In this document: positions 11,426 through 20,515 of the stretch, one piece after another | How positions within the stretch are numbered: position 1 is the stretch's first letter | Layout of the letters: each line of letters starts with the position of its first letter | Origin: Sphagnum magellanicum | Lineage: Eukaryota > Streptophyta > Sphagnopsida > Sphagnales > Sphagnaceae | DNA: 64,000 bases | NCBI GenBank assembly: GCA_021904315.1 | Contig: CM038909.1 | Span: 22,482,212-22,546,211, forward strand | Direction: 5' to 3' | Made by a program: the position numbers and the translations under genes | Notes under the pieces: generated by a model | What the model saw: the letters and a program-made list of their open reading frames with translations, nothing else | Told to the model about the DNA's origin: nothing | Databases searched by the model: none

Positions 11426-14303
11426 AACGAAGCATGTTGCGGGCAGCTGGTTGGCTGATCGATCCCGGGTGTGTGGTGCGGCTGCTAGTCATGGGCTCTT
11501 GTGCCTCTCCCTCCTCCCCCTTTCCGTTGTGAGTTGGCGCTGAGTTTTCCTTCTGAGGGGCCATTAGCTGGCTTAGAGTGAGCTTGGTGAACCTCTTCTT
11601 TCTTGCCGCTTGGGGGGAGGCCATCAAACTCGCCGAGCTGTTCTTGTGGGCCTGGCTAGCTGAGGTCTCCCCATCCTCTTTCCTTAGCAAGATGTGGGCC
11701 GGGGCCGCAAACTCCACTTCATTGTTCATGCTTGCAATGTTGTCCAAGGCTTTCCATTGTAGGTGCCTCTTATTCTGAACGCTCAGCGCGCTTGACCCCG
11801 TGTCGATGTGGGCGAGGATGGTGCATTCCATCCCGCCTCTGCTTATCTCTTCCGACCACACCCACTCCAGTCTGGGCTGGTTGGTGAGGCTAAGTTTGAA
11901 CCTTAATATTTTTTCCTCCAACTCCAGCTCGAGTCTTTGGATGAGATCCGCCCATGCCGAGCTGGGAGTCCAATCCACTTTCGAGTCTATGGCTGGTCCC
12001 GTGACCCTGATGCATAGCGGGAGGTTTGGCGGAGCCTAGTTCTTCGACTGGACCAGCGTCTCTTTTTGGCCATTCTTGTCCCTTGTCAGCATTGGCCAGA
12101 CCCTGGCCCTCAAAGGTTCTTTGTTCGGCGGGGCAGTGATGCCAAGCCAGGTAAAGAAGGTAGTGTGCACTTCTGAGTGCATTAGCCCTCTTTTCCCCCC
12201 CGGCGTGACGTCCCGTGGTGGGGTCTGAAAGAGGGGTTGGGATGCTTCTTGCCTCGGCGCTGCCCGCTGTGGGGCGCTTCTCCTTTTCCCTTGGAAGGTC
12301 CATCCTTCCATTGCCTCTGTTTGAGTTCTACTGGGTCGCTCAAACTCTTTGGTTCCTTCCCCTGGGCTGGCAAACGGGTTGGAGCACACCTCCGGTGCTA
12401 GTGCTATGTTTCCTTTCAGTCCCAGCGGCCCGAAGTGAGGCTTGGGGTTTGGAGTGGAGCTTCCAGATGTGGGCTGCCCCATGTCCTGATGGCGCCCGTG
12501 CGTGGGGGGCTCTGAGGGTCCTCCTTGATCAAACATTTCGAGATCCCTTAGGTCATTGCTAGTTGGCCTCCTTTGGAGGGGGGCTTGAGTTGAGTTGCCT
12601 GTTTGAGGAATGTCCTGGCTGGCTGGTTGTGTGGGAGGTCGGGGGGGGGCCGAGGCCGCCGGTACCTCCACACTCGTTCTCACCCTCCTCTTACCTTGTG
12701 GATTCAATGGAGCTCTTGTGGGCACCATTGGTTTGCTTTCTCGGGCCGCCCCTTGATCCTTTCCATTCGCGTCTGGAGCTTCCCCTGAGCTCCCACTTGT
12801 AGTGGGGTTGGGTTGCCTTGGGTCTCCCCGTCCCCATGCTGATTTCGTGGTGCAGGCACGAGCATGGTGACCAAATTTTCGACACTTCCTGCATTGGTTT
12901 GGGAGGCCGGAGTACAGGATCCTTTGCCGGATAGTGTTGGAGGTGGGGGCTCCTTCCGCCATGGAAGGGATTCTGATGAATCCCGCAAGCCTAGTTATGT
13001 CCTGAACCTCTATTGTCACCATGGGTCCGGCCGGCCTCTTGATGTAAAAGTCGGTAGCTTCGATGTCCAAGACCCCGCCTAGCTTGCTTACCAAGATGGT
13101 GAGTGCTTTGGCATTTCGGAATTGCTCGTGCAAGTCCGGGAACTACACCTTGATCGTGTGCGTGAGGAGCGCTTCCGCTCCTTGCACCCTAGCATCGAAG
13201 TCTGGAGAAAACTTTGAGAAGGAGAGGCAAAGCCCACTCCAGTCCACAGTTGTGAATTTTCTTGTTGTAACGGCTCCTTCCTCATTCTCAAATAGAATCA
13301 TGAAGTAGCCTCGAGTTAGGAGTGTCGTTGAAACATAAGAGGCCAGGAGGTGGAGCTTTAAGCATTCGTGCAATGCTTTGAAAGTCGCTCTCCCCCCCAG
13401 GGTGCGTCCAATAACCATTCTGCGAGCTTTTTTGGCGGCGTTGCCTTGCATTTCGGTCACCATGTCCTGCGGGAACTCCGCTTCTACTTCCAGGCTGAAG
13501 TCTATCGGCGACGGGCCTTGGGGATCGGCCCCCGTGGGGGTGATCGGTCTTGGTCCTTTGCTTGGATGCGCGCTCAGGGCTGGGTTGGGGGGAGTGTGCG
13601 AGGTGGAGTCCGAACCTCTTCTTGGGCCAGATCTCTTGCTTGGACCCTTCTCATTGGCAACTGGGGAGGCCTCTTTCGCTGCCAGCCTTTTGGCGGCAGC
13701 GCCCAAGTCCTCCAAGTTCGTTCCTTGCCCCACTATAACAGAAAAAGGTTTTGAAATGCGAGAAAAGGGAGGAGAGTTCTTTGAAGGTACCTGGTGTTGG
13801 AGGGAGCTTCCCGAAGCCATAGCTGCGCCCGTTGCGAATGGGGTTGAGACTTCCGGATGGCAAGTTGGTGGAGGCATCCAATGGAGCCTGCCTTCGCTTG
13901 GTTCGCCATCGCTCCGAGCGTTGGCCGCATGCGCTACCTTGCTTGGAGCTCGTCCTTCCCCCCCCTCATTGGGTGCAACCTTGTCCGTCGCTGTTGCTCC
14001 CGCAGTCTTCCTGTCTGTGTTGAGCCAGTTTCCAAGGGGAAGAGAGCTTGGCGCAATGGGAGCTTCGTGAGAGCCTTCAGCTGGTGGAAGAAGGGATCCT
14101 TTAGCAGTCGACGAGAGCTCTTTGCTTTCCGGAGGGAGAGCTTGCGTTTGAGCGGCGCCGCCGCCGCTAGGGTTCGGTTGTTTTCTTCGAACCCTGAACG
14201 CGCCACGCCCTGCTTTCCTTATCCGGAAAGCAATTCGAGCTGAATCGCTCAGCTTGGAGGTCTGATCTTCTGAATCGTAGCAGAAATCCTTCTTCACCAT
14301 CAT
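11418..14303 (-). pseudogene. LINE ORF1 (gag-like RNA-binding protein), two in-frame TAG stops
   Basis: A single frame of 962 codons runs from ATG at 14303 to TGA at 11418 with only two internal stops, TAG at 13143-13145 and TAG at 12036-12038. The N-terminal third is basic and Ser/Pro-rich. A DUF4283-like domain spans the first stop: the peptide before it ends HTIKV and the frame resumes FPDLHEQFRNAK, so the lost residue was probably Trp or Gln. A CCHC zinc knuckle with CX2CX4HX4C spacing follows (12852-12893), as expected for nucleic-acid binding in LINE ribonucleoprotein particles. A Pro/Ser/Gln-rich tail follows. The ORF1 stop overlaps the ORF2 start by 8 bases, which suggests coupled translation. 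Confidence 0.85.
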
Positions 14304-14416
14304 GAAGTGCTCAAGAAAATGCTAAGAAATGGCTAAGTCGAGCTATGGAAACCTGAGCTTCATTAATACGCATCCAAGCAAAGGAGAGCCCATCGCTCCG
14401 CCACCCGCCACGCAAA

Positions 14417-14508
14417 TGCAAATCGTTCGTCAAACTTGGGTATCGCAAATCGTTCGTCAGACTTGGGTATAGGGGCGAAAGACTAATCGAACCATCTAGT
14501 AGCTGGTT

Positions 14509-14539
<31 letters not shown>

Positions 14540-14544
14540 TCGTG
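14417..14544 (+). rRNA. 25S/28S rRNA fragment (~126 bp, domain II), not a functional rRNA gene
   Basis: The stretch TAGGGGCGAAAGACTAATCG, then AACCATCTAGTAGCTGG and CCCTCAGGATAGCTGG, is the highly conserved domain II segment of eukaryotic large-subunit rRNA. It begins with a 27-bp tandem duplication: GCAAATCGTTCGTC occurs at 14418 and again at 14445. One C is missing in the GGTTCC-TCCGAAG segment. Homology ends near 14542-14545, where the right target-site duplication starts. The rRNA sense strand is the plus strand, opposite to the adjoining LINE. It lies inside the LINE's duplication, so it was part of the inserted unit. Confidence 0.9.
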
Positions 14545-14566
14545 CACTGGCAATATATCATTCAGG
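14545..14566. repeat. Right target-site duplication of the LINE/25S insertion
   Basis: This matches 7010-7031 at 19 of 22 positions and ends TATCATTCAGG. It starts directly after the rRNA fragment, so LINE and rRNA share one integration event. Confidence 0.75.
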
Positions 14567-15496
14567 CTACATCACCTGAGGGGTTATATTTTCACCTCCG
14601 ATTTTACATTTTACTTGACTAGTATTGTGAAAAGTGCATGGGAAACAAAGATTTTTGTTGTTTTGGGGACAAATATTTATTACAAAAAACCTACCCTGAC
14701 ATTATACTCTGTGGTTCTCAGGTTGGTGTATTTCAGAACCCACCCTTGTGCATACTGGGTGAATATTATTTTCAAAAAACTTAGGAAATTGAAGCGTAAT
14801 TGGGGCATTGCTTAGACCAGCAAATTGAAAATAGACAAATCTCAATAAATTTCCCTTACTTAATCTACCCTCCTGTGTGTGACAGAAAAGCAAAAGGGCA
14901 AAAAAAAAGGAACCGGCCAACACTGGTATCTAGTACGTATCTAGTATCTACCCACCTAAGTGGGTGCTGGGTCACATAATCCCAACAACTGCTCCAGGCC
15001 AAAACTAAAATGGAATGTTCATAGAAAGAAAAAATGGTAGGCATCCAATGAAATGAGTTTGTAGGTAATAATTGAAGAAATGTGGGCCTAATTTTGAAAC
15101 TAAAATCCAATTCCCCTGAAAATAATTTTTTGGAAAGTTTAATTTATGGCTATCAACCAATCGATTTCCAGATTCTACGGAGTAAAAGTCGGAAAGAAAG
15201 AAAAAATAAAAATAAACCGCCAGAGGACGCGACTCTTGGACGGTTGGGATGGCAATGGTTTGCAACGAAAGGTTGGCGACCGTTCAAGCGGGCCCGAAGG
15301 AACGTCGCGCCGCCGCAACCACATCGTTTGCGTTTTGGTAGGCATTCGGGAAAATCCTGCTTGGTCCGCGCTCAGGCGAGCAAGTCTGCTGATGAGCGAG
15401 CGGAAAGAGAGAGACGACGGAGAGAGCAAGCAACAGACAGGCGGAACCCTAATTGCTGGAAAAAAGAAATTTAGTAGCTGTGACAAAGTTTTATGA
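14567..15496. other. Intergenic DNA grading into the probable 5' region of the H15-like gene
   Basis: 14567-15130 is AT-rich with no recognised feature. From about 15220 the sequence becomes GC-rich, which fits a promoter or leader for the gene that follows. A CCAAT motif lies at about 15157, but no TATA box stands out. Open frames across 15082-15496 encode Arg/Lys-rich peptides with no recognisable domain and stop just before the candidate first exon. Confidence 0.4.
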
Positions 15497-15560
15497 ATGC
15501 TAAATAGGGTTCGCAGTTTCGCCGCTGGGCTGGTGTGCAATGACCGTGGCGCGAGCTACG
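15497..15560 (+). CDS. Candidate first coding exon of the H15-like gene
   Basis: An ATG at 15497 opens a frame that reaches a good donor, ACG|GTAAGC, at 15561. A plausible acceptor, TGATCAGCAG|A, ends at 15947 and has an upstream CTAAT branch-like motif. Joining 15560 to 15948 keeps the frame open into the H15-like protein, adding about 26 N-terminal residues rich in Arg, Ala and Val; together with the residues before the internal Met the total is 180 aa. The extension could be a targeting sequence or a chance frame: one join in three is in phase. If it is not coding, this is 5' UTR and translation starts at 15965. Confidence 0.4.
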
Positions 15561-15964
15561 GTAAGCACACCAGTAGCAATGAACCTGATAACTCCGAGTG
15601 CTCTTTCTCCCCGAGCTATCAACATTACTCTGGTATGTATTTCCGGTTACACCCACTAATTCGGAAGAAATTATGTTTTCTCTTCACTAATTACACTTAA
15701 TCAGATTTAATATGCTCCCAACCTTGATCTCTTTCGTATCGAAATTTCCTCATTTCTGGTCGCGTCATTTGTGCATGTCCTCTCTCACAAACTGCTGCAC
15801 GAGCTCCTAAATTAGTTGGGTAAAGCTTGGGATTTGCACATGTAAATACTTCGAAGATCTTGGTGATACTAGAACTCAGAATCAAGCCTGCAGATTATAA
15901 TCACCATTCGTGATGGCTTGCTAATTGTACACATTTGTGATCAGCAGACGTCGTGTCAGGTTTC

Positions 15965-16426
15965 ATGGGGAAAACACCTTCCAACAAGAAGGTAGTGGAT
16001 CGTCCATTCCAGACACTGGTGGACGACGCCACAGCTGCCCTCAAAAGCCGCCCGGGCTCCACCTATCAAGACCTCATGAACTTTCTGGAGAACAAGTACC
16101 ACGGGACAATTCCCGGGAAAGTGAAAAAGTGCTTGGGCCAAAGGCTGAAAAAAGAAATCAAGCAAAGCCAAGAGGAGCTCAAAGCCGTGACCTTGACCGC
16201 CAAACTGGAACCCGCGGGCATGCAACAGACTCAGCGTGGCCGCCCACGCATATATGCCAAGGGAGGAGGATCATCTTCGGTCACAAAACCCACTGTCTCA
16301 AAGCCTTCTGGAAGGCGCCGAGCTGCGCAGCGGAACAAACGCCGCAGACTAGAGCTGGATCTGGAGCAGGCCAATGAAGACGACAACGATCACACTCAGG
16401 CCAAAAAAACCAGAAAATCCAAATAG
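15965..16426 (+). CDS. Small basic protein with linker-histone-like (H15) domain
   Basis: The ATG at 15965 gives 153 aa. Residues about 12-85 (RPFQTLVDDATAAL, GSTYQDLMNFLENKY, IPGKVKKCLGQRLKKEIKQS) follow the helix pattern of the winged-helix H15 domain of histones H1/H5, including a GS before helix 2 and Lys-rich helix 3. An AT-hook-like RGRPRIYAKG follows, then a Lys/Arg-rich tail ending KKTRKSK. This predicts a nuclear chromatin or DNA-binding protein. The tail is shorter and less repetitive than in canonical plant H1, so it may be an H1-like or HMGA-like variant. The coding region is clearly richer in GC than its surroundings and has no internal stop. A probable intron lies just upstream (15561-15947). 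The family assignment rests on pattern only. Confidence 0.55.
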   Translation: MGKTPSNKKVVDRPFQTLVDDATAALKSRPGSTYQDLMNFLENKYHGTIPGKVKKCLGQRLKKEIKQSQEELKAVTLTAKLEPAGMQQTQRGRPRIYAKGGGSSSVTKPTVSKPSGRRRAAQRNKRRRLELDLEQANEDDNDHTQAKKTRKSK

Positions 16427-16703
16427 AAATGGAAAAGAAATGAAAAGAAGAAACAACTCCTTCAGAAATTCCAAGCATAATTGGTCCGACTATTCGTTCT
16501 TTTCTAAGTACTTGCCTCATTTTCTCTAAGGTGGGTAATGTGGATACCCTAGCCTAAGGTCAGCTTCTACATTGACAAGATGAATAATTAAGTTTTTTTC
16601 AAAACATTAATTCATTTTTTCAAATCTGAAATTATTATTATATTCACTATCTACTATGAAAATGAAAATGTTATCTGAGGAGTGAAATTATTCAGATTGT
16701 AAC
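16427..16703. other. Probable 3' flank of the H15-like gene
   Basis: AT-rich sequence follows the stop codon. An AATAATTA run near 16582 could act in polyadenylation, but no canonical AATAAA is placed convincingly. Nothing else is seen before the MITE at 16704. Confidence 0.3.
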
Positions 16704-17457
16704 CAGTGTTGGGCGGTTCTCACTTGTTGTGAGAACCGTCGGATCTGGCCTTTGGGGCAGCTTCTAAGAACCACTTCGGTTCTTAAAATTGCTTCTCCCA
16801 TTCTGAGAACCGCCCCAGTTTTCAGAATTAAAAAAAAATCTGGTTGAGCGTTTTTCAGGGATGGTTCTCACAAGTCGGTTCTCACAAATTATGATTTTTT
16901 GTTATATATATAATATTATATAATATTCTTGATTTTTGTGTGTTTCTTTTCTTACAATCAGCGTTTTTTTTATGGCATGAAACTGAGTTTACCTTGTCCT
17001 TTCTTTTCCTGAACGCTTTTAACCAATCACTGCTCTGCTATGTGTACTGTAGCTATAAATGTTTTCGAGCCTGGTGCATTTAATGCTGAGTCTCAGTATT
17101 TCATACCCTTATTTAATAGAATGTCATGACTTTGTGGACAACATCCAAGAGAGGATGAAGCATCAAATGCGGGGTGCAACTCAGGCCTAAGGGGGCATCG
17201 TGACATTCCAAATAACTCTAATATTTACGTTTTATTTTTTACCATGAGAACCGGACCCTTCTCAAAATGTGAGAACCGGTCCGATTCTCAAATGGGCTGC
17301 CAGTGAGAACTTGAGCGGTTCTAACTGGCCGGATCTCACCTCTAGTGAAACCCTTCAATCCGGTTCTTTTGACAGTTGACATGTAAGGTTGTCACTGAGA
17401 ACCGGGATCAAAACCGGTTCCGGTCTTCAGGCAATGGGTGAGAACCGCCCAAAACTG
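16704..17457. mobile_element. hAT-like MITE with GAGAACCG subterminal repeats (~754 bp)
   Basis: The left terminus CAGTGTTGGGCGGTTCTCAC matches the reverse complement of the right terminus at 19 of 20 positions. The interior carries many GGTTCTCA/TGAGAACCG motifs in both orientations, including a terminal hairpin at 16715-16738. No transposase is encoded. The flanking 8-mers ATTGTAAC and GAAATTAC do not match well, possibly because the right flank was later hit by the neighbouring element. The terminus is shared with the elements at 5.0 and 17.5 kb. Confidence 0.7.
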
Positions 17458-17465
17458 GAAATTAC
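17458..17465. repeat. 8-bp target-site duplication, left copy
   Basis: GAAATTAC here pairs with AAAATTAC at 17891-17898, 7 of 8 identical, flanking the second MITE. An 8-bp duplication is the hAT signature. Confidence 0.7.
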
Positions 17466-17890
17466 CAGTGTTGGGCAGTTCTTGCGTTTTATGAAGAACC
17501 CCTGGTTCTGGTTCTTCTAAAAAATTTAGAATGGATCCCATTCCCAAGAAAATTGGAACCTTGGGTCTGGTATTGAAAATAATAATTCAGGTTCTGATTC
17601 CAAATCTGGAAATCAGACCCAGTTCCAGTTCTGGTTCTGGACAACTGGGTCCGAAAATGGCGGTTAACCCTCGGTTTTAAACCATTCATCCCCCAATTTG
17701 TTTTTTCAAAAGTTCAAGTTCCAATTCTAGAACTGAATCCAGGTTTCGTTTCCGGTTCCAAAATCAAATCTGGTTTTATATCTGGTTTTGATTACAAAAA
17801 TCAGTTTTGATTTTGGTTCGATTCCAGGTAACAAAATCAGAATCAACAGTTTTAACCAGCCAAACTGGATAGGCTAACCACCTAACACTG
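17466..17890. mobile_element. hAT-like MITE with GGTTC/GAACC-rich interior (425 bp)
   Basis: The element starts CAGTGTTGGGCAG and ends CCACCTAACACTG, an imperfect terminal inverted repeat, and is flanked by 7/8-matching 8-bp direct repeats. Its interior is packed with GGTTCTGG, CAGTTCCAG and TGGTTTT motifs. It sits immediately next to the 754-bp element, whose right flank served as its target. It has no coding capacity. Confidence 0.75.
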
Positions 17891-17898
17891 AAAATTAC

Positions 17899-20377
17899 CG
17901 ATCTCCCAATGGTTATTTTGGGCTTAGGGTGCATTTAAAACTAGATTTACTGAGATGTGGTGTGTCCATCCTCATTAATGAGATTGCATACCGAATGGGA
18001 ACTAAATCTTATTCATAATTAACAATTGAGTAAATTTAGCTTAATTTAAGGTGAGTTGAAGCCTTGATCAAAGAGATTGGCATAGAGTTAAGTGTCAAGT
18101 GGAATATGTTGTCTTTTTATTAAAGAATTCAGAATTTTAGTTCATAGGCTAAGTTCAAAGATTGATATGTAGGTGAAATCCCAAAGTCATGCATCAAAAG
18201 AACGTAATGGGTACTTGGCTATTTGCTAGGTGTCGGGTCATTCCATTTCATGGGATTTCATCCACCTAGTGGGAATGGATGATCACATGCACTTTCTAAT
18301 ATAGGGCTGTAATGTAGTTCACAAGCTAATTTGAAAAAGATGCCTCAAAAGGTTTTGCATTTTTATCCAAGGCCCAAAATATATGTGATTGAACCCAAAG
18401 AAAAAGCAATTTTCATCCCACCCATCGGGATGAATTTTTACACAACAGGAATTCAGGTGTGATCTAGAGCGGTTGAAGCAAGAGGAATGAGAACATTCAA
18501 GGATTTGAACCTAGCTGGGTGAGTTGGGATTCATATCTTCTCACACCACTTGCTCTGAAAATGAACCCTATAAGACGACGGTCATGGGTTTGGCACATGA
18601 TGGCACACAAAAGTCCACAGTAATAAGCATAGAGTTGTCATAGTTCACTTGGTATCTTGTATCTTCATTTGAGGTGCACTTTTAGTCCTTCAGTCTACTT
18701 GCCCTGATAAGCATATTTGAAATTAATGACTTATTATACATGGCATGTTGTCTGCACCATTTTAGAGCAACTCTGCTTTAAACAGTTCAGTCACCTATAC
18801 AAAACAGGTGATGAACAAGTACAAAGACCTTTGCCTTCCTGTGGACGTGATCATTCACTGATGCAGGTTTCCTGAGTTCCCGAGTCCTCTATGAAAGACT
18901 AAACACTGGACATGCATGGCATTGAACAATGGACACTATATGATGGAGCTTCACATCAATGCTTGATTCTTTGGGCAAAGTTAAAACATAAACCACCTAT
19001 CTAATAAGTTATATCATTAAAGTCAGCATGTCTTTGGGTCCTAGTTTGAACCGCTAGGCTGTAATCCATGTTCCATCCCAATTTTAGTGTAGCCATAAAG
19101 TGAGCAAAATTGGATACTGTTTAATGAAACTGGGTATCAGTTCACAAGGTTTGCAGGAATTTATTCTTTACAAGACTTGATTTGATAAAAGAAAAATTAG
19201 CAACAGTGAAGGCACAGGCAAATGCAAATCCAAAAAGGGAGGTGAAATTCCTGTGAGGATTAATTTAGGTGAGAAAACCAGTTTGGTCCCCTCTTCTGTT
19301 TCCTGCATACTGTTTTCATCCTGACTTTTGATTTCATCCCATGGTGTACCACTGATCTAATAAGTTATATCCTTAAGAGTGGGCTTTGTTTGTATGCCTG
19401 AGAATAACATTAGACCCCATGTAACTTGGGCTCACCCAATATAAAAAATTGACATAATTTGAATACGATAGTTCACCTTCTTGTTGGAATTCACAAAAAT
19501 CTAATTACATTCATTTACAAAATATTGCTCTTCGAATTTTTTATTTTTATTTTTTAATTTCAACATTTCTACAGAGAGTATAATTAGTGTTGAAGCTGTC
19601 AAGGTACCATGGTACATCTTCTTGCCTTTGAGGTTTGGAGGAAGATTACATTTTATACAGTACTTGCAAATCTGGGTAAAAATTAAGTCAGATTGTATCT
19701 GTGGTGCAAGAGTTGATGACAAGGGCACTGCCAGAATAAGGGCTTGTGTGAGACAACAGCCAAGCATGGGACTTGATTTCAGTAATGCTCTCATCCTGGG
19801 GCATACCAGACTGAAGGCCCATTCGAGGTGGTAGTTGGGCACTGGATTCAATTCTGGTAATGCTATTGTCTAAGGACATCACTGGATGTAAAGATGTCAA
19901 GGGAAAGGTTATTTAATACAGAGGTTGAAGTCTTTTTGAAATTGATTGCTTGGAAAATCGTGTAGAAAGTGTTTACTTCTTGAGGGTTTTCATGGTGACT
20001 GAAGCAGCAAAAACAGGCGTGAAAAATCAGTTGAGTGAATGCACAAGCTTTTAATCAATGGGAAAAAAACGTGCAACAACCAGGGGCCAAGCATGGATTA
20101 ACTGCAACAGCAACAACAGTGTTGCTTTTAGATGCCACTATTGTCAACATACTTGGCAAGCTTCACTTGAAGGCAACTCCCATTCTATTCTACACAGTTC
20201 CAATCTCCATGCCATTTTCATTGTTTTTTTCTCTGATCTCCATCTTTGTTCTCTTTCTGCCTTTTATTTTGGTTTATTTGGTTGTCCTCCCTCTTGATAA
20301 AGTTTTAAGAGAAATCTAAGAACCTTGCAAATCCTTTCATGGAGTCCTAAGTGTGTTGAGTTATCTACCTCCTACTC
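17899..20377. other. Intergenic DNA, no gene supported
   Basis: Moderately AT-rich sequence without a convincing gene. A segment at 19618-19835 encodes a peptide similar to one at 41.8-42.0 kb (see findings). A CX2C...HX3H pattern at about 20100-20200 could be a remnant of a BED-type zinc finger. Both are too weak to annotate as genes. Confidence 0.5.
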
Positions 20378-20515
20378 TTGTTTCACAACACCTTGTTAAA
20401 GGATGTATATACCGCCAATACTTGGCAGATTTTGTGGCTCGGATATTTAATTATCTCCAAAAGTGAGTCTAGCAACCTAAATTTTGACAAATTGCTCTCC
20501 CAACTCAAAGCAAAT

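Larger units (their letters stand above)
7032..14416 (-). mobile_element. LINE retrotransposon, plant L1-like clade, nearly full length
   Basis: The element encodes ORF1 (gag-like) and ORF2 (APE endonuclease, reverse transcriptase, zf-RVT) in the usual order on the minus strand, is about 7.4 kb long, and is far more GC-rich than its AT-rich surroundings. The 5' end lies near 14416, just upstream of ORF1, and abuts a 25S rRNA fragment. The 3' end abuts the left target-site duplication and has no poly(A) tail (plus-strand AGAACCCCAAGCGG). Five internal stops and two frameshifts make this copy inactive, but the reading frames are otherwise well preserved. Plus-strand open frames through this interval are shadows of the GC-rich coding strand. 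Confidence 0.9.

Noticed and set aside
7012..14243. Many plus-strand open frames of 60-230 codons across the LINE
   Set aside because: They lie antisense to the LINE ORFs, have no motifs, and are explained by the GC-rich coding strand opposite.
14417..14544. A functional 25S rRNA gene, or a LINE inserted into rDNA (R2-like)
   Set aside because: Only about 126 bp of rRNA is present, on one side of the LINE and inside its duplication; the LINE encodes an APE endonuclease, and no rRNA lies at its other end.
15082..15496. Arg/Lys-rich open frames upstream of the H15-like gene
   Set aside because: Several overlapping frames exist in both strands of a GC-rich leader-like region; none has a domain and none joins in phase to the downstream gene through the visible splice sites.
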